Assembly: GCA_024277135.1 (NCBI GenBank)
Contig: JAJRVV010000042.1
Span: 1 to 44,302, forward strand
Direction of reading: 5' to 3'
DNA: 44,302 nucleotides
DNA from: Chloroflexota bacterium
Lineage (GTDB): Bacteria; Chloroflexota; Anaerolineae; Promineifilales; Promineifilaceae
Part shown: positions 7,501 through 15,543 of the stretch, one piece after another
Numbering within the stretch: the stretch's first letter is position 1
Layout: every line of letters starts with the position of its first letter
Notes under the pieces: generated by a model
What the model was told of the DNA's origin: nothing
Seen by the model: the letters and a program-made list of their open reading frames with translations, nothing else
Database searches by the model: none
Translations under genes and position numbers: made by a program

Positions 7501-9561
7501 ATGAAACCACAATGGACTGCACTATCCCTCCTGGCCTTAGCTCTTCTCTTCACCTCACTGATGGGCAGACAGGCAGCTATCGCCCAGGCGGAACCAACAC
7601 CTAACCAGCTAACAACACCCCAGTTAATTGAAGCAGCCCAAACCCGGGGCGATCTATCTCCGGTTGAGGCTGATCTTCTGCTGGCTTATGCCTTGTTTGA
7701 GCCGGGCAAGCTGCCGGAGACGTTCCAGAGCGGTCAACCTTGGGATGGCACGCTGCCGCTGTTGCAACTGCGGGCGGCCATGACCAAACTCCCCCCCTCC
7801 GCCGCCCGCAGCCAAATCGAAACGCTGGTCAACGCCGCTTGCAGCAGTTCCACCAGTACCCTGCCTAACACCATCGCCACCGCCCGCTTTTTCATCGAAT
7901 ACGGCAGCATCGGCGGCGGCCTGACCATCAACGAGTACAGCGCCTCCCTGGAAACTACCTGGAGCAAGATGGTGGATGATTTTGGCTGGGCGGCCCCGCT
8001 ATCCACGCGCGGGGACGGCCGTTACCATGTCCGCATTGATAGCTTGTACAACGGTCTGTACGGGTATGTCTCCAGCGACGGTACTTATGCCGGACTTGTG
8101 GGTGATAATCCTAACACCGCCTGGAATGAGGGAGACGCTTACGCCTCCTGTATGGTACTCAACCGCGACTATAGTTACAGTGGATTCCCCAGCCCGCCCC
8201 AGCCATCCATGGACGCCACCGTCGCCCACGAATTCAATCACTCCATCCAATACGGCTACGGTGCGCTCACCGGCAGCAACGCACCCGACAGCATCTTCAT
8301 CGAAGGCGGCGCGTCCTGGGTTGAAGATGAACTGTTTGATAGCGCTGACGATAATTATTACTTTCTCTGGCCCACCTTTTCCAGCAGCATGGGCGCATAC
8401 GTCGGTTCGCCCTACGCCTACTGGATCGTCTTTCGCGGCCTCACCGAGCCATTTGGCACGGGGACGGCCGGCGGCGGCGAACAGATCATGCAAGATTTTT
8501 GGGAGCTGATCAGCCAGAATGGCGCCGACGACCTGACGGCGCTGGATCAGGCGCTGCAAACGGCCGGAACCAACCTGCCCGACGCTTATCACGCCATGGC
8601 CATCGCCGCCCACTTTCTCAAACCGTGCGGCGGCGGCTATCTCTTGCCTTACTGCTTTGAGGAAGCGTCGGGATATGTGGCTGTCAAGCCCGGCCCAGCC
8701 GTCCATCGCACCATCGCCGCCCCCGGCAGCAGCGTCAACGGCAGCATTCCCAACAACTACGCCTTAAACTGGGTCAGCCTGCCCGCCGACAGCGGCGTGT
8801 ATGACGTGACGCTGACCAACAACAGCGGCAGCGGCCAGTTCCGCGCCAGCCTGGTGTGCGACACCGGCTCGGCCTTAACCATCACTCCCTTCCCCGCTCT
8901 GGTCGGCGGCGGGCAGCAGGGCCAGGCGGCGGCTTTTGATTCGACTGGCTGCGTCAGCGCCGCCGCCATCATCACCAACCAGGAACAAGCGGCCAACAAC
9001 TCGGACGGTTACTCTCTGGCTACTTCTGCCGCCATCCCCCCTGGCAATGAGCGGCTCTATTTGCCGCTGGTCGCCAAAGCCAGCGCCCCCATCACTCAAC
9101 TGGCTAACGGCGGCTTTGAAGACGGCCGCGCCATCTGGCAAACCTTTTCCACACACAACAACCCTATCATCCGCGCGGAAACGGCCGTCTCCCCCCACCA
9201 GGGCAACTGGCTGGCGCAGCTAGGCGGCGCGGACGATGAAACCACTTTTATCGAACAGCAAGTCACCGTCCCGGCCGTCGCTCCCTATTTGCATTTTTGG
9301 TATTGGATTGAGTCGGAAGATAACTGTGGATTTTATTACGATGTGGGCCGGATCGTGGTGAATGAAACGGCCGTGGTGGATACCACCGATCTATGCAACC
9401 AGGCCATGCGCGGCCAATGGCAGTCGCGCTCGATTGACTTGAGCCGCTACCGGGGGCAAACCATCACCATCCGCTTCCAGGTGCAGACCGATAACATTCT
9501 CAGCAGCAGTTTGTTCATTGACGATGTGATGTTTCGGGAAACGGCCGTGACTCCCAACTGA
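7501..9561 (+). CDS. Secreted zinc metallopeptidase (HEXXH) with C-terminal jelly-roll domain
   Basis: 686 residues. The N-terminus is a signal peptide (MKPQWTALSLLALALLFTSLM... ending AIAQA at about 30). A HEXXH zinc motif occurs in DATVAHEFNHSIQYG (about 240-254), and a downstream acidic segment FIEGGASWVEDELFD (about 268-282) supplies a likely third ligand, as in gluzincin-like MXAN_6640-type secreted peptidases. Around residue 520 the motif RLYLPLVAKAS precedes a C-terminal beta domain (LANGGFEDG ... SSLFIDDVMFRE), resembling carbohydrate-binding jelly-roll modules. The protein probably acts outside the cell on proteins. Its start lacks a strong ribosome-binding site (only AAG about 7 bases upstream). 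The related YLPII motif recurs in the giant protein at 19230, suggesting shared surface handling. Confidence 0.8.
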   Translation: MKPQWTALSLLALALLFTSLMGRQAAIAQAEPTPNQLTTPQLIEAAQTRGDLSPVEADLLLAYALFEPGKLPETFQSGQPWDGTLPLLQLRAAMTKLPPSAARSQIETLVNAACSSSTSTLPNTIATARFFIEYGSIGGGLTINEYSASLETTWSKMVDDFGWAAPLSTRGDGRYHVRIDSLYNGLYGYVSSDGTYAGLVGDNPNTAWNEGDAYASCMVLNRDYSYSGFPSPPQPSMDATVAHEFNHSIQYGYGALTGSNAPDSIFIEGGASWVEDELFDSADDNYYFLWPTFSSSMGAYVGSPYAYWIVFRGLTEPFGTGTAGGGEQIMQDFWELISQNGADDLTALDQALQTAGTNLPDAYHAMAIAAHFLKPCGGGYLLPYCFEEASGYVAVKPGPAVHRTIAAPGSSVNGSIPNNYALNWVSLPADSGVYDVTLTNNSGSGQFRASLVCDTGSALTITPFPALVGGGQQGQAAAFDSTGCVSAAAIITNQEQAANNSDGYSLATSAAIPPGNERLYLPLVAKASAPITQLANGGFEDGRAIWQTFSTHNNPIIRAETAVSPHQGNWLAQLGGADDETTFIEQQVTVPAVAPYLHFWYWIESEDNCGFYYDVGRIVVNETAVVDTTDLCNQAMRGQWQSRSIDLSRYRGQTITIRFQVQTDNILSSSLFIDDVMFRETAVTPN

Positions 9562-9615
9562 AATTCCCCAAAACCACCAGAAAACTTTTCTATAATTCGA
9601 AGGATCTGCGTGTTG

Positions 9616-10107
9616 TTAGCCTTCTGAAACTTGATAGAGCAGGCGGCCATTCTCAGTGACATACTTTAGCGGTATTTTGGGATTGTTGATATCCTGCCCT
9701 CCTCGTTCATGCCATTTTGCTTCCCATTTTACAAAAAATGGTTTTAAGTCATTCGGAGTCAATTGGTAAATGGCCTGAAGTTCAATACCGCGATAAACAG
9801 CAAATATCCAGTCCACTTGGCGATACTTCTCAATTATTGTTGGATTGATATGATGATGAGTTGAGAAACTTTTTGTCAAGAGGACGTTCACTGATTTGAG
9901 TTCATACTCATTCCCAAAATCATCTACCGCATCATTTCCCTCTCGACCGGGGAGAACCTTCAACCCAGTGATAAGTAAAACTGGTAGCAGTTTTCCGCCA
10001 TTGTCTTGAAAAATATCGTTTATACCATGGGCGCTTGCTAGCTCTTGATATTTTCGAATGAAAGGAAACAACTCATTTAATTTCTGCAAATCGGGGTGCG
10101 AATTCAT
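9616..10107 (-). CDS. pvuIIR: Type II restriction endonuclease, PvuII family (predicted CAGCTG specificity)
   Basis: 163 residues against 157 for R.PvuII, and very similar along the whole length as I recall that protein: [77 protein letters not shown] and [12 protein letters not shown]. The catalytic Asp/Glu/Lys (ND in [12 protein letters not shown] in YELKS) and the HHH block that contacts the CAGCTG site are all present, so cleavage of CAGCTG is expected. The gene begins 2 bp after the controller gene ends, with GAGGAA as ribosome-binding site. Expression is probably under control of the C protein. The C-terminus runs into the flanking inverted repeat, giving a few extra residues (YQVSEG). 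Confidence 0.95.
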   Translation of the reverse strand: MNSHPDLQKLNELFPFIRKYQELASAHGINDIFQDNGGKLLPVLLITGLKVLPGREGNDAVDDFGNEYELKSVNVLLTKSFSTHHHINPTIIEKYRQVDWIFAVYRGIELQAIYQLTPNDLKPFFVKWEAKWHERGGQDINNPKIPLKYVTENGRLLYQVSEG

Positions 10108-10109
10108 TC

Positions 10110-10340
10110 TTACTTGTATTCCTCTTCAATCAATATTTGAAGGGCATAACCAAGAGCCTGAGCTATTTTTTCCATGTTGTCAACAGTTATGTTCCGCTCT
10201 CCACGTTCGACAGACCCGATGTAGGTTCGATGTAAACCACACAATAATGCAAGGGCCTCTTGCGAAAGATTCTTCCTTTGTCGTATGCTTTTCAATTTCC
10301 GTGCAAATTGCTGTCGTGCAGACAATTGTTGCGCTTTCAT
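10110..10340 (-). CDS. pvuIIC: Restriction-modification controller (C) protein, HTH_XRE family
   Basis: 76 residues, almost all a helix-turn-helix domain: [52 protein letters not shown], written here in outline: [18 protein letters not shown] holds the recognition region and [10 protein letters not shown] the dimer helix. It matches the C.PvuII type of regulators that bind paired C-boxes upstream of their own gene, first activating and then repressing transcription of C and the endonuclease. This delays cutting until the methyltransferase has protected the DNA. Candidate C-boxes lie 24 bp upstream at 10364-10388. The endonuclease gene follows after 2 bp, so both are likely on one transcript. 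Confidence 0.93.
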   Translation of the reverse strand: MKAQQLSARQQFARKLKSIRQRKNLSQEALALLCGLHRTYIGSVERGERNITVDNMEKIAQALGYALQILIEEEYK

Positions 10341-10363
10341 GATAGAAAAAGTATCATTGAGAT

Positions 10364-10388
10364 GACTACGAGTCTACAGACTATAAGT
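10364..10388. promoter_or_regulatory. C-box operator pair for the controller protein
   Basis: Two copies of the C-box half-palindrome GACTNNNAGT sit side by side: GACTACGAGTC (10364-10374), a four-base TACA spacer, and GACTATAAGT (10379-10388). This matches the arrangement known for PvuII-type C-boxes. They lie between the divergent controller (start 10340) and methyltransferase (start 10404) genes, the expected position for joint control. Confidence 0.85.
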
Positions 10389-10403
10389 AGCACCGAGGTG
10401 GAT

Positions 10404-11435
10404 ATGAACCAAGTAATTGAATTACCGGAATTGACAACAATACCTGTATACTCGACCCACTTAGGTCGTGCATATTGTGGTGATTCACGTGAACTGCTTG
10501 CTGAATTACCGGATGGTAGCCTTAACTTGGTAATTACAAGCCCACCATTTGCCCTCCTCAGAAAAAAAGAGTACGGGAACCGAGATCAACATGAATATGT
10601 CGACTGGTTAGCAGAATTTGCCAGCCTCATCTACCACAAGCTAACGGAAGACGGGAGTTTTGTACTTGATCTAGGAGGTGCATATCAAAGAGGGAAACCT
10701 GTTCGTAGCCTGTACAACTTTCGCATTCTGTTGAGATTTTGTGATGAAATTGGATTCTACTTAGCTGAGGATTTCTATTGGTTTAATCCTTCAAAATTGC
10801 CGAGTCCGATTGAATGGGTAAACAAAAGAAAACTACGTGCAAAGGATTCAGTAAACACAGTTTGGTGGTTCAGCAAGACGGAGTGGCCTAAAGCTAACGT
10901 GTCAAACGTACTTGTTGAATATAGTGATCGAATGAAAAAGTTACTAAAAGCACCAGATAAATTTTATTCACCTGCAAAGAGGCCATCAGGTCATGACATA
11001 GGAAAGGGATTTGCAAAAGATAATGGTGGTGCCATTCCGTCTAACTTACTTCAGATACCAAACAGTGAATCCAATGGACAGTACTTGAGAGGCTGCAAGG
11101 AATTAGGTATTAAACGACATCCCGCAAGATTTCCTGCCAAACTACCTGAGTTTTTTATACGATTTCTGACTGATCCCGGTGATGTCGTGCTAGATATATT
11201 TGCTGGCTCTAACACAACTGGTGCAGTTGCAGAAACTGAAGGACGAAAATGGTTGGCTTTCGAGCAAAACATCGAATACATTGCAGCTTCGACTTTCCGT
11301 CTTGTAGATTCCAATATAGATCAGGCAACATTGAAACGGATATACAATTCAATTTTGCAGAATGATAAAACTGAGATTATCCACTACATGGCACAACCTA
11401 GCCTCTTTAAGCTAATGGATTCGGTGGAATCTTAG
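10404..11435 (+). CDS. pvuIIM: DNA (cytosine-N4)-methyltransferase, PvuII family
   Basis: 343 residues from ATG 10404, close to the 336 of M.PvuII. GAGGTG precedes this start, and the upstream ATG at 10362 would place the C-boxes inside the coding region, so it is less likely. The N4-cytosine methyltransferase catalytic motif is TSPPFALLRKKEYGN (motif IV), followed by DEFYW-type and WVNKRKLR regions. The AdoMet-binding motif VVLDIFAGSNTTGAVAE lies near the C-terminus, giving the permuted beta-class order. ARFPAKLPEFFIR and NSESNGQYL match M.PvuII closely. It should methylate the inner cytosine of CAGCTG and so protect the host from the adjacent endonuclease. Codon use is A/T-rich, unlike the neighbours. 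Confidence 0.95.
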   Translation: MNQVIELPELTTIPVYSTHLGRAYCGDSRELLAELPDGSLNLVITSPPFALLRKKEYGNRDQHEYVDWLAEFASLIYHKLTEDGSFVLDLGGAYQRGKPVRSLYNFRILLRFCDEIGFYLAEDFYWFNPSKLPSPIEWVNKRKLRAKDSVNTVWWFSKTEWPKANVSNVLVEYSDRMKKLLKAPDKFYSPAKRPSGHDIGKGFAKDNGGAIPSNLLQIPNSESNGQYLRGCKELGIKRHPARFPAKLPEFFIRFLTDPGDVVLDIFAGSNTTGAVAETEGRKWLAFEQNIEYIAASTFRLVDSNIDQATLKRIYNSILQNDKTEIIHYMAQPSLFKLMDSVES

Positions 11436-11454
11436 GACACGGTGGGTGACTGAG

Positions 11455-11466
11455 GAAGGCTAACAA
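11455..11466. repeat. Right copy of the 12-bp inverted repeat flanking the restriction-modification genes
   Basis: GAAGGCTAACAA, the exact reverse complement of 9613-9624. It lies between the methyltransferase stop (11435) and the lon stop (11512). The rest of this short gap shows no gene or clear terminator. Confidence 0.85.
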
Positions 11467-11511
11467 GGTTTCCAGTCGACGCAGAACGCGGCTGAAGCGG
11501 ATACCTTCACC

Positions 11512-14004
11512 CTACGCCGGCGGCGCGCCCGCCGGCGGCGAAGCCGGATAAGGCGGCGACTGCTTCTGCCGCCGCCGCGGTGGAATCACCGCCGGCAGCA
11601 ACGCCGCCGCCAACGCCTCATGCACCCGGTGTACCAGCACAAACGACACATCCCGCCGCAATTTTTTGGGAATTTCCAGCAAGTCGCTCTCATTTTTCTT
11701 GGGCAAAATAAAGGTTTTGACCCCGGCGCGGCGGGCGGCCAACACTTTCTCGCGGACGCCGCCCACCGGCAGCACCCGCCCCCGCAGCGTGATTTCCCCC
11801 GTCATGCCCACCCGCCGCTTCACCGGCCGGCCAGTGAAGGCCGAAATGAGCGCCGTCGCCATCGTCACCCCGGCCGACGGGCCATCTTTGGGCACGGCCC
11901 CTTCCGGCACATGAATGTGAATGTCAAACTTCTCAAACGCTTCATCATCAATCTGCAAAACGGCCGATTGACTGCGCATGTAACTCAACGCCGCCTGAGC
12001 GCTTTCCTGCATCACGTCGCCAAGCTGTCCGGTCAGGGTCAGATTCCCCTTTCCCGGCATCAAATTCACTTCTATAAACAAGATGTCGCCGCCGGCGGCC
12101 GTCCAGGCCGCGCCGGTCGCCACCCCCACTTCATCCTTTTCTGGCAGCATTTCCTGAGAGAATCGCGGCGGCCCTAAATACGCTTCCACCCGTTTCGCCG
12201 TAATCCGTTTGCCTACCCGCCTCTCTTCCGCCACTGCCCGCGCGATCTTTCGGCACACATTGGCGATCTCCCGCTCCATATTGCGCACCCCGGCTTCGTG
12301 AGTGTATTGACGAATGACGGCTTTCAGCGCGTCTTCTTCAAACCGCAGCCCTGCTTCAGCTAATCCGTGCTGGCTGATTTGTTTGGGCGCTAAAAAGCGG
12401 CGGGCTATTTCCAGCTTCTCCTCTTCCAAATAACCGGTGAACTGGATCACCTCCATCCGGTCTTGCAGCGCCGGTGGGATGGGATCAAGCAGATTGGCGG
12501 TGGTGATGAACATCACTTTGGACAAATCAAAATCCAGGTCAAGGTAATGGTCGGCAAAGGAGTTGTTTTGCTCCGGATCGAGAACCTCCAGCAAGGCGGA
12601 AGCCGGGTCGCCGCGAAAATCCTGGCCCAGTTTATCAATCTCATCCAGCATAAAAAGCGGGTTGTTGGTGCCCGCCCGCCGCATCGCCTGGATGATACGG
12701 CCGGGCATGGCGCCAATATAGGTGCGCCGGTGGCCGCGAATCTCAGCCTCATCGCGCACGCCGCCTAAACTGATGCGGATAAATTCCCGACCCAACGCCT
12801 GGGCAATGGAACGGCCGATTGACGTCTTACCCGTTCCCGGCGGGCCGACAAAGCACAAAATAGGGCTGCGCATCGAATCCGGCGCAATTTTCTTGACCGC
12901 GATATATTCCAGAATGCGATCCTTCGCCTTATCCAGACCATAATGATCGCCGTCCAACATCTCGGCCGCATGGGTGACGTCCAGATTATCTTCGGATGAT
13001 TCCAACCAAGGCAAGCCGACGATCCAATCAATGTAAGTGCGAATGATGCCCACCTCCGGAGCCATAGGCGGCATCGCGCTCAGACGGGAAATCTCTTTTT
13101 CCACCCTGACCCGCACCGCTTCCGGCAGTTCCTTTTTGGCGACGGCGTCTTTCAACTCGTGGAGTTCTTGAGAGAAGACATCCTTTTCGCCCAATTCCCC
13201 CTGAATCACCCGCATCTGTTCGCGTAGGAAATGCTCTCGTTGGGAACGTTCCACTTCCTGCTGCACTTGGGAATGAATCTGGTCTTCCAATTCCAGCACA
13301 TCCAGCTCTTTTGCCAGCAATATGCTGATGCGTTGCAACCGGGTGGAGGGATCGACGATCTCCAACAGTTCTTGCCGGTTTTGCAGGGGTAAATTGAGGG
13401 TGGAGGCGATGAAGTCCGCCAGCCAGCCAGGTTCATCAATGTTGATGGCGAAGGTGTAGGCGTCTTCCGGCAGGTTGCGGTTGAGGTAAACCACCTTATC
13501 GAACAGAGTGGTGACGGCCCGCATCAAGGCTTCGGTGTTGCGCTGCCATTTCATCGGCTCCTGAATGCGCCGGGCGCGCACGCGAATGTACGGGTCCCAT
13601 TGGGTGAATTCGACGATTTCGAGGCGGCGGCGGCCCTGCGCCAACACGCTGCTAGTGTCATCCGGCATACGCAGGGTGCGGCCGATGGAGATTTCAGTGC
13701 CCCTGCTGTAGATGTCGTCCGCGCCGGGGTCGAATACCTCGCTGTCTTTTTGGGCGGCGACGACCAGATTTTCGCCATTGTGTACGGCCGCTTTCACCGC
13801 AGCCAACGAGCGGGGACGCCCCACAAACAGCGGCATCACCATTTGCGGATAGAGAATAATGTCGCGCAAGGGCAGGAAAGGGCATTCGATGAAGCCCTCC
13901 TCATCCTCTTCCAAATTCAGGTTAAAAAATTCATTTTGAAGGTCGGGGATGGAGTCCAGAAAGTCGGGATACTGCTCGAAGCTCATGCCATCATCGTGTG
14001 TCAT
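11512..14004 (-). CDS. lon: ATP-dependent Lon protease
   Basis: 830 residues, full length for bacterial Lon. An N-terminal LON substrate-binding domain (about 40-240: FLPLRDIILYPQMVMPLFVG) and a coiled-coil region are followed by an AAA+ module with Walker A GPPGTGKT (about 387-394), Walker B FMLDEIDK (about 450) and sensor residues. The C-terminal protease domain has the Ser-Lys dyad: Ser in KDGPSAGVTMATAL (about 710) and Lys in GGVREKVLAARRAG (about 753). Lon degrades misfolded and some regulatory proteins in the cytoplasm. The C-terminus ends in a Pro/Ala tail of low complexity. The start overlaps the end of folC by 14 bp, implying translation from the same message. No ACGGCCGT site falls in the gene. 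Confidence 0.97.
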   Translation of the reverse strand: MTHDDGMSFEQYPDFLDSIPDLQNEFFNLNLEEDEEGFIECPFLPLRDIILYPQMVMPLFVGRPRSLAAVKAAVHNGENLVVAAQKDSEVFDPGADDIYSRGTEISIGRTLRMPDDTSSVLAQGRRRLEIVEFTQWDPYIRVRARRIQEPMKWQRNTEALMRAVTTLFDKVVYLNRNLPEDAYTFAINIDEPGWLADFIASTLNLPLQNRQELLEIVDPSTRLQRISILLAKELDVLELEDQIHSQVQQEVERSQREHFLREQMRVIQGELGEKDVFSQELHELKDAVAKKELPEAVRVRVEKEISRLSAMPPMAPEVGIIRTYIDWIVGLPWLESSEDNLDVTHAAEMLDGDHYGLDKAKDRILEYIAVKKIAPDSMRSPILCFVGPPGTGKTSIGRSIAQALGREFIRISLGGVRDEAEIRGHRRTYIGAMPGRIIQAMRRAGTNNPLFMLDEIDKLGQDFRGDPASALLEVLDPEQNNSFADHYLDLDFDLSKVMFITTANLLDPIPPALQDRMEVIQFTGYLEEEKLEIARRFLAPKQISQHGLAEAGLRFEEDALKAVIRQYTHEAGVRNMEREIANVCRKIARAVAEERRVGKRITAKRVEAYLGPPRFSQEMLPEKDEVGVATGAAWTAAGGDILFIEVNLMPGKGNLTLTGQLGDVMQESAQAALSYMRSQSAVLQIDDEAFEKFDIHIHVPEGAVPKDGPSAGVTMATALISAFTGRPVKRRVGMTGEITLRGRVLPVGGVREKVLAARRAGVKTFILPKKNESDLLEIPKKLRRDVSFVLVHRVHEALAAALLPAVIPPRRRQKQSPPYPASPPAGAPPA

Positions 14005-15433
14005 CGGTACCTGCCAGGGATGAAACTAATTTGAAAGAAGGGTTCAGATAAAGCAGTTGAGATTGTAAACCGTCCCATTGATTAAGCAAGTCGCCGGCGA
14101 TGAAGATGGAGCCGGCGACGCAAATGAGATCGCCGGGGCGGGCGGTTTGCCAGATTTGGCGCAGGGCGTCGGCGATGGTAGGCGCCATGTCAACGGAAAA
14201 ACCCGACGATACGGCCGTTTCCCGCAAACTATCCGGGCTGGCGGCGCGGGGATGGCTGGACTGGGTCACAATCGTGCGCCGCGCCAGGGGCAGCAACTCG
14301 GTCATCATCCCCGAAACATCTTTTCCGCCGGTGGCGCCCAACACCAGAAAGAGCCGGTTCCAGGCAAATTCTTGCGCCAAAGCGTGGCGTAGTTTGGCCG
14401 CCGAATCCTGATTGTGGGCGCAATCCAGCAGAATGTCAGGGGTGTCATCTGCCTGATGCACCAATTGCAACCGGCCCGGCCACTGCACCGCCGCCAGCCC
14501 GGCCCGAATCGCCGCCAGGGTAAGGCGGGGGAAATGAGACTGAGCGGCCGTCAACGCCGCCAGCGCCACCGCCCCATTTTCTAGCTGATGCGCCCCGGCC
14601 AGAGCCAGGGGGAAGGATGAAGGATGAGGGATGAAGGATGAAGGGGAACGGGTGATGATAAGTTCTTGATTTCTGCTGTCTGCCGTCCGTTCCCCGCCTT
14701 CAAATTGCCAGGTTTGGCCGATGATGGTGATGGGCGATTCTCGTTCTACGGCGATTTCTTGTAGTTTTGCCAACGCTTCCGGCCTTTGCGGAGCGGTCAC
14801 AAACGGTACGCCCGGCTTAACAATGCCCCCTTTTTCCCAGGCGATTTTGTCCAGCGTATCCCCCAGCAAATCGGTATGGTCAAAGCTGAGGCTGGTGATG
14901 ACGGAAACGAGCGGGGTGAGCACGTTGGTGGCGTCCAGACGGCCGCCCAACCCCACTTCCACCACCGCCACATCCACCTGTTGCCGGGCGAAGTGGAGAA
15001 AGGCCAGCGCCGTCACCGCTTCAAACCAGGTGACGCCCGGAACTTCAGTCACCACCCGGCGCATGTCGGCCATGAGCGCCACAAAATCCGCTTCACTGAC
15101 ACGGCCGTCCGCGTCATCCGGCGTCAGAATGCGTATCCGTTCCCGAAATTCCACCACATGCGGCGATGTGTACAGCCCCACCCGGTAGCCGGCCGCCTGC
15201 AAACTGTAGGCGCACATCGCCGCCACTGACCCTTTGCCTTTGGTGCCGGCAATGTGGATGGCCGGAAACCGGCGATGGGGATCGCCTAAAAAGGCCATGA
15301 TCCGTCCGGGACGGCCGGCGTCCAGCTTGGAGGCCATGTAACGGGCGGTTCGTTTGAGTTCAAAGTTGATCAGGCCGTACAAAAAATCCAAGGATTCCTG
15401 ATAAACGGCCGTGATGTCGTCAGATTGCGTCAT
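13991..15433 (-). CDS. folC: Bifunctional folylpolyglutamate / dihydrofolate synthase
   Basis: 480 residues from ATG 15433. The frame extends upstream to 15547, but the extra N-terminus crosses the end of the next gene and does not look like FolC. The Mur-ligase-type P-loop IAGTKGKGSVAAMC is at 63-69, with YTSPHVVEFRERI, EVGLGGRLDATNV, SFDHTDLLGDTLDKIAWEKGGI and LDCAHNQDSA following, all FolC signatures. The enzyme adds glutamate to dihydropteroate and to folates. Between about 255 and 275 there is an insert rich in Ser/Pro/Phe (SPSSFIPHPSSFP) encoded by a heptamer array, in a region where FolC proteins usually have only a short loop. The gene overlaps lon by 14 bp. Confidence 0.95.
   Translation of the reverse strand: MTQSDDITAVYQESLDFLYGLINFELKRTARYMASKLDAGRPGRIMAFLGDPHRRFPAIHIAGTKGKGSVAAMCAYSLQAAGYRVGLYTSPHVVEFRERIRILTPDDADGRVSEADFVALMADMRRVVTEVPGVTWFEAVTALAFLHFARQQVDVAVVEVGLGGRLDATNVLTPLVSVITSLSFDHTDLLGDTLDKIAWEKGGIVKPGVPFVTAPQRPEALAKLQEIAVERESPITIIGQTWQFEGGERTADSRNQELIITRSPSSFIPHPSSFPLALAGAHQLENGAVALAALTAAQSHFPRLTLAAIRAGLAAVQWPGRLQLVHQADDTPDILLDCAHNQDSAAKLRHALAQEFAWNRLFLVLGATGGKDVSGMMTELLPLARRTIVTQSSHPRAASPDSLRETAVSSGFSVDMAPTIADALRQIWQTARPGDLICVAGSIFIAGDLLNQWDGLQSQLLYLNPSFKLVSSLAGTDDTR
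14612..14646. repeat. Tandem heptamer array inside folC
   Basis: Five tandem heptamers: GAAGGAT, GAAGGAT, GAGGGAT, GAAGGAT, GAAGGGG. On the coding (minus) strand they are read as Ser-Ser-Phe-Ile/Pro-His-Pro type repeats. The array is in frame with the gene. Confidence 0.92.
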
Positions 15434-15481
15434 GCTGGAAATTGTAGCCAATTCGGGGTAGGGGGGCGAATGGAGAAACGC

Positions 15482-15543
15482 AGACAGCCGATTTCTGACG
15501 GCCGAGTACGCCAACCCATGAACTGACAAGAAATCGGATGTCT
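15482..15543. repeat. Dispersed inverted repeat, AGACATCCGATTTCT family, copy 1
   Basis: AGACAGCCGATTTCT (15482-15496) pairs with AGAAATCGGATGTCT (15529-15543) with one mismatch. It lies just before the stop of the DUF2233 gene, where transcription from that gene would run on into folC. A second copy of this sequence is at 19190-19222. Confidence 0.8.

Larger units (their letters stand above)
9613..11466. mobile_element. Putative mobile restriction-modification cassette bounded by 12-bp inverted repeats
   Basis: The sequence TTGTTAGCCTTC at 9613-9624 is exactly repeated in inverse orientation (GAAGGCTAACAA) at 11455-11466. The interval holds just the three restriction-modification genes, is visibly poorer in G+C than its flanks, and contains no ACGGCCGT site. 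The left repeat overlaps the last codons of the endonuclease gene; the right one starts 20 bp after the methyltransferase stop. No transposase or integrase is present and no target-site duplication was found, so transfer of the block is an inference. Confidence 0.5.

Noticed and set aside
10260-10403. Longer start of the PvuII-type methyltransferase
   Set aside because: It would cross the controller start and the C-boxes; homology and a ribosome-binding site favour 10404.
9613-11466. The inverted repeats as integron attC sites
   Set aside because: GTTAGCC and GGCTAAC do not fit the attC core consensus at all positions, and the two are more than 1.8 kb apart with no integron integrase.
11620-12177. 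Plus-strand ORF antisense to lon
   Set aside because: No ribosome-binding site or recognisable domain; a compositional shadow of a well-conserved gene.
9549-14210. Absence of ACGGCCGT as proof of foreign origin for this whole stretch
   Set aside because: The gap also covers lon, a housekeeping gene with native composition, and gltA lacks the site too; the gap alone is not decisive.
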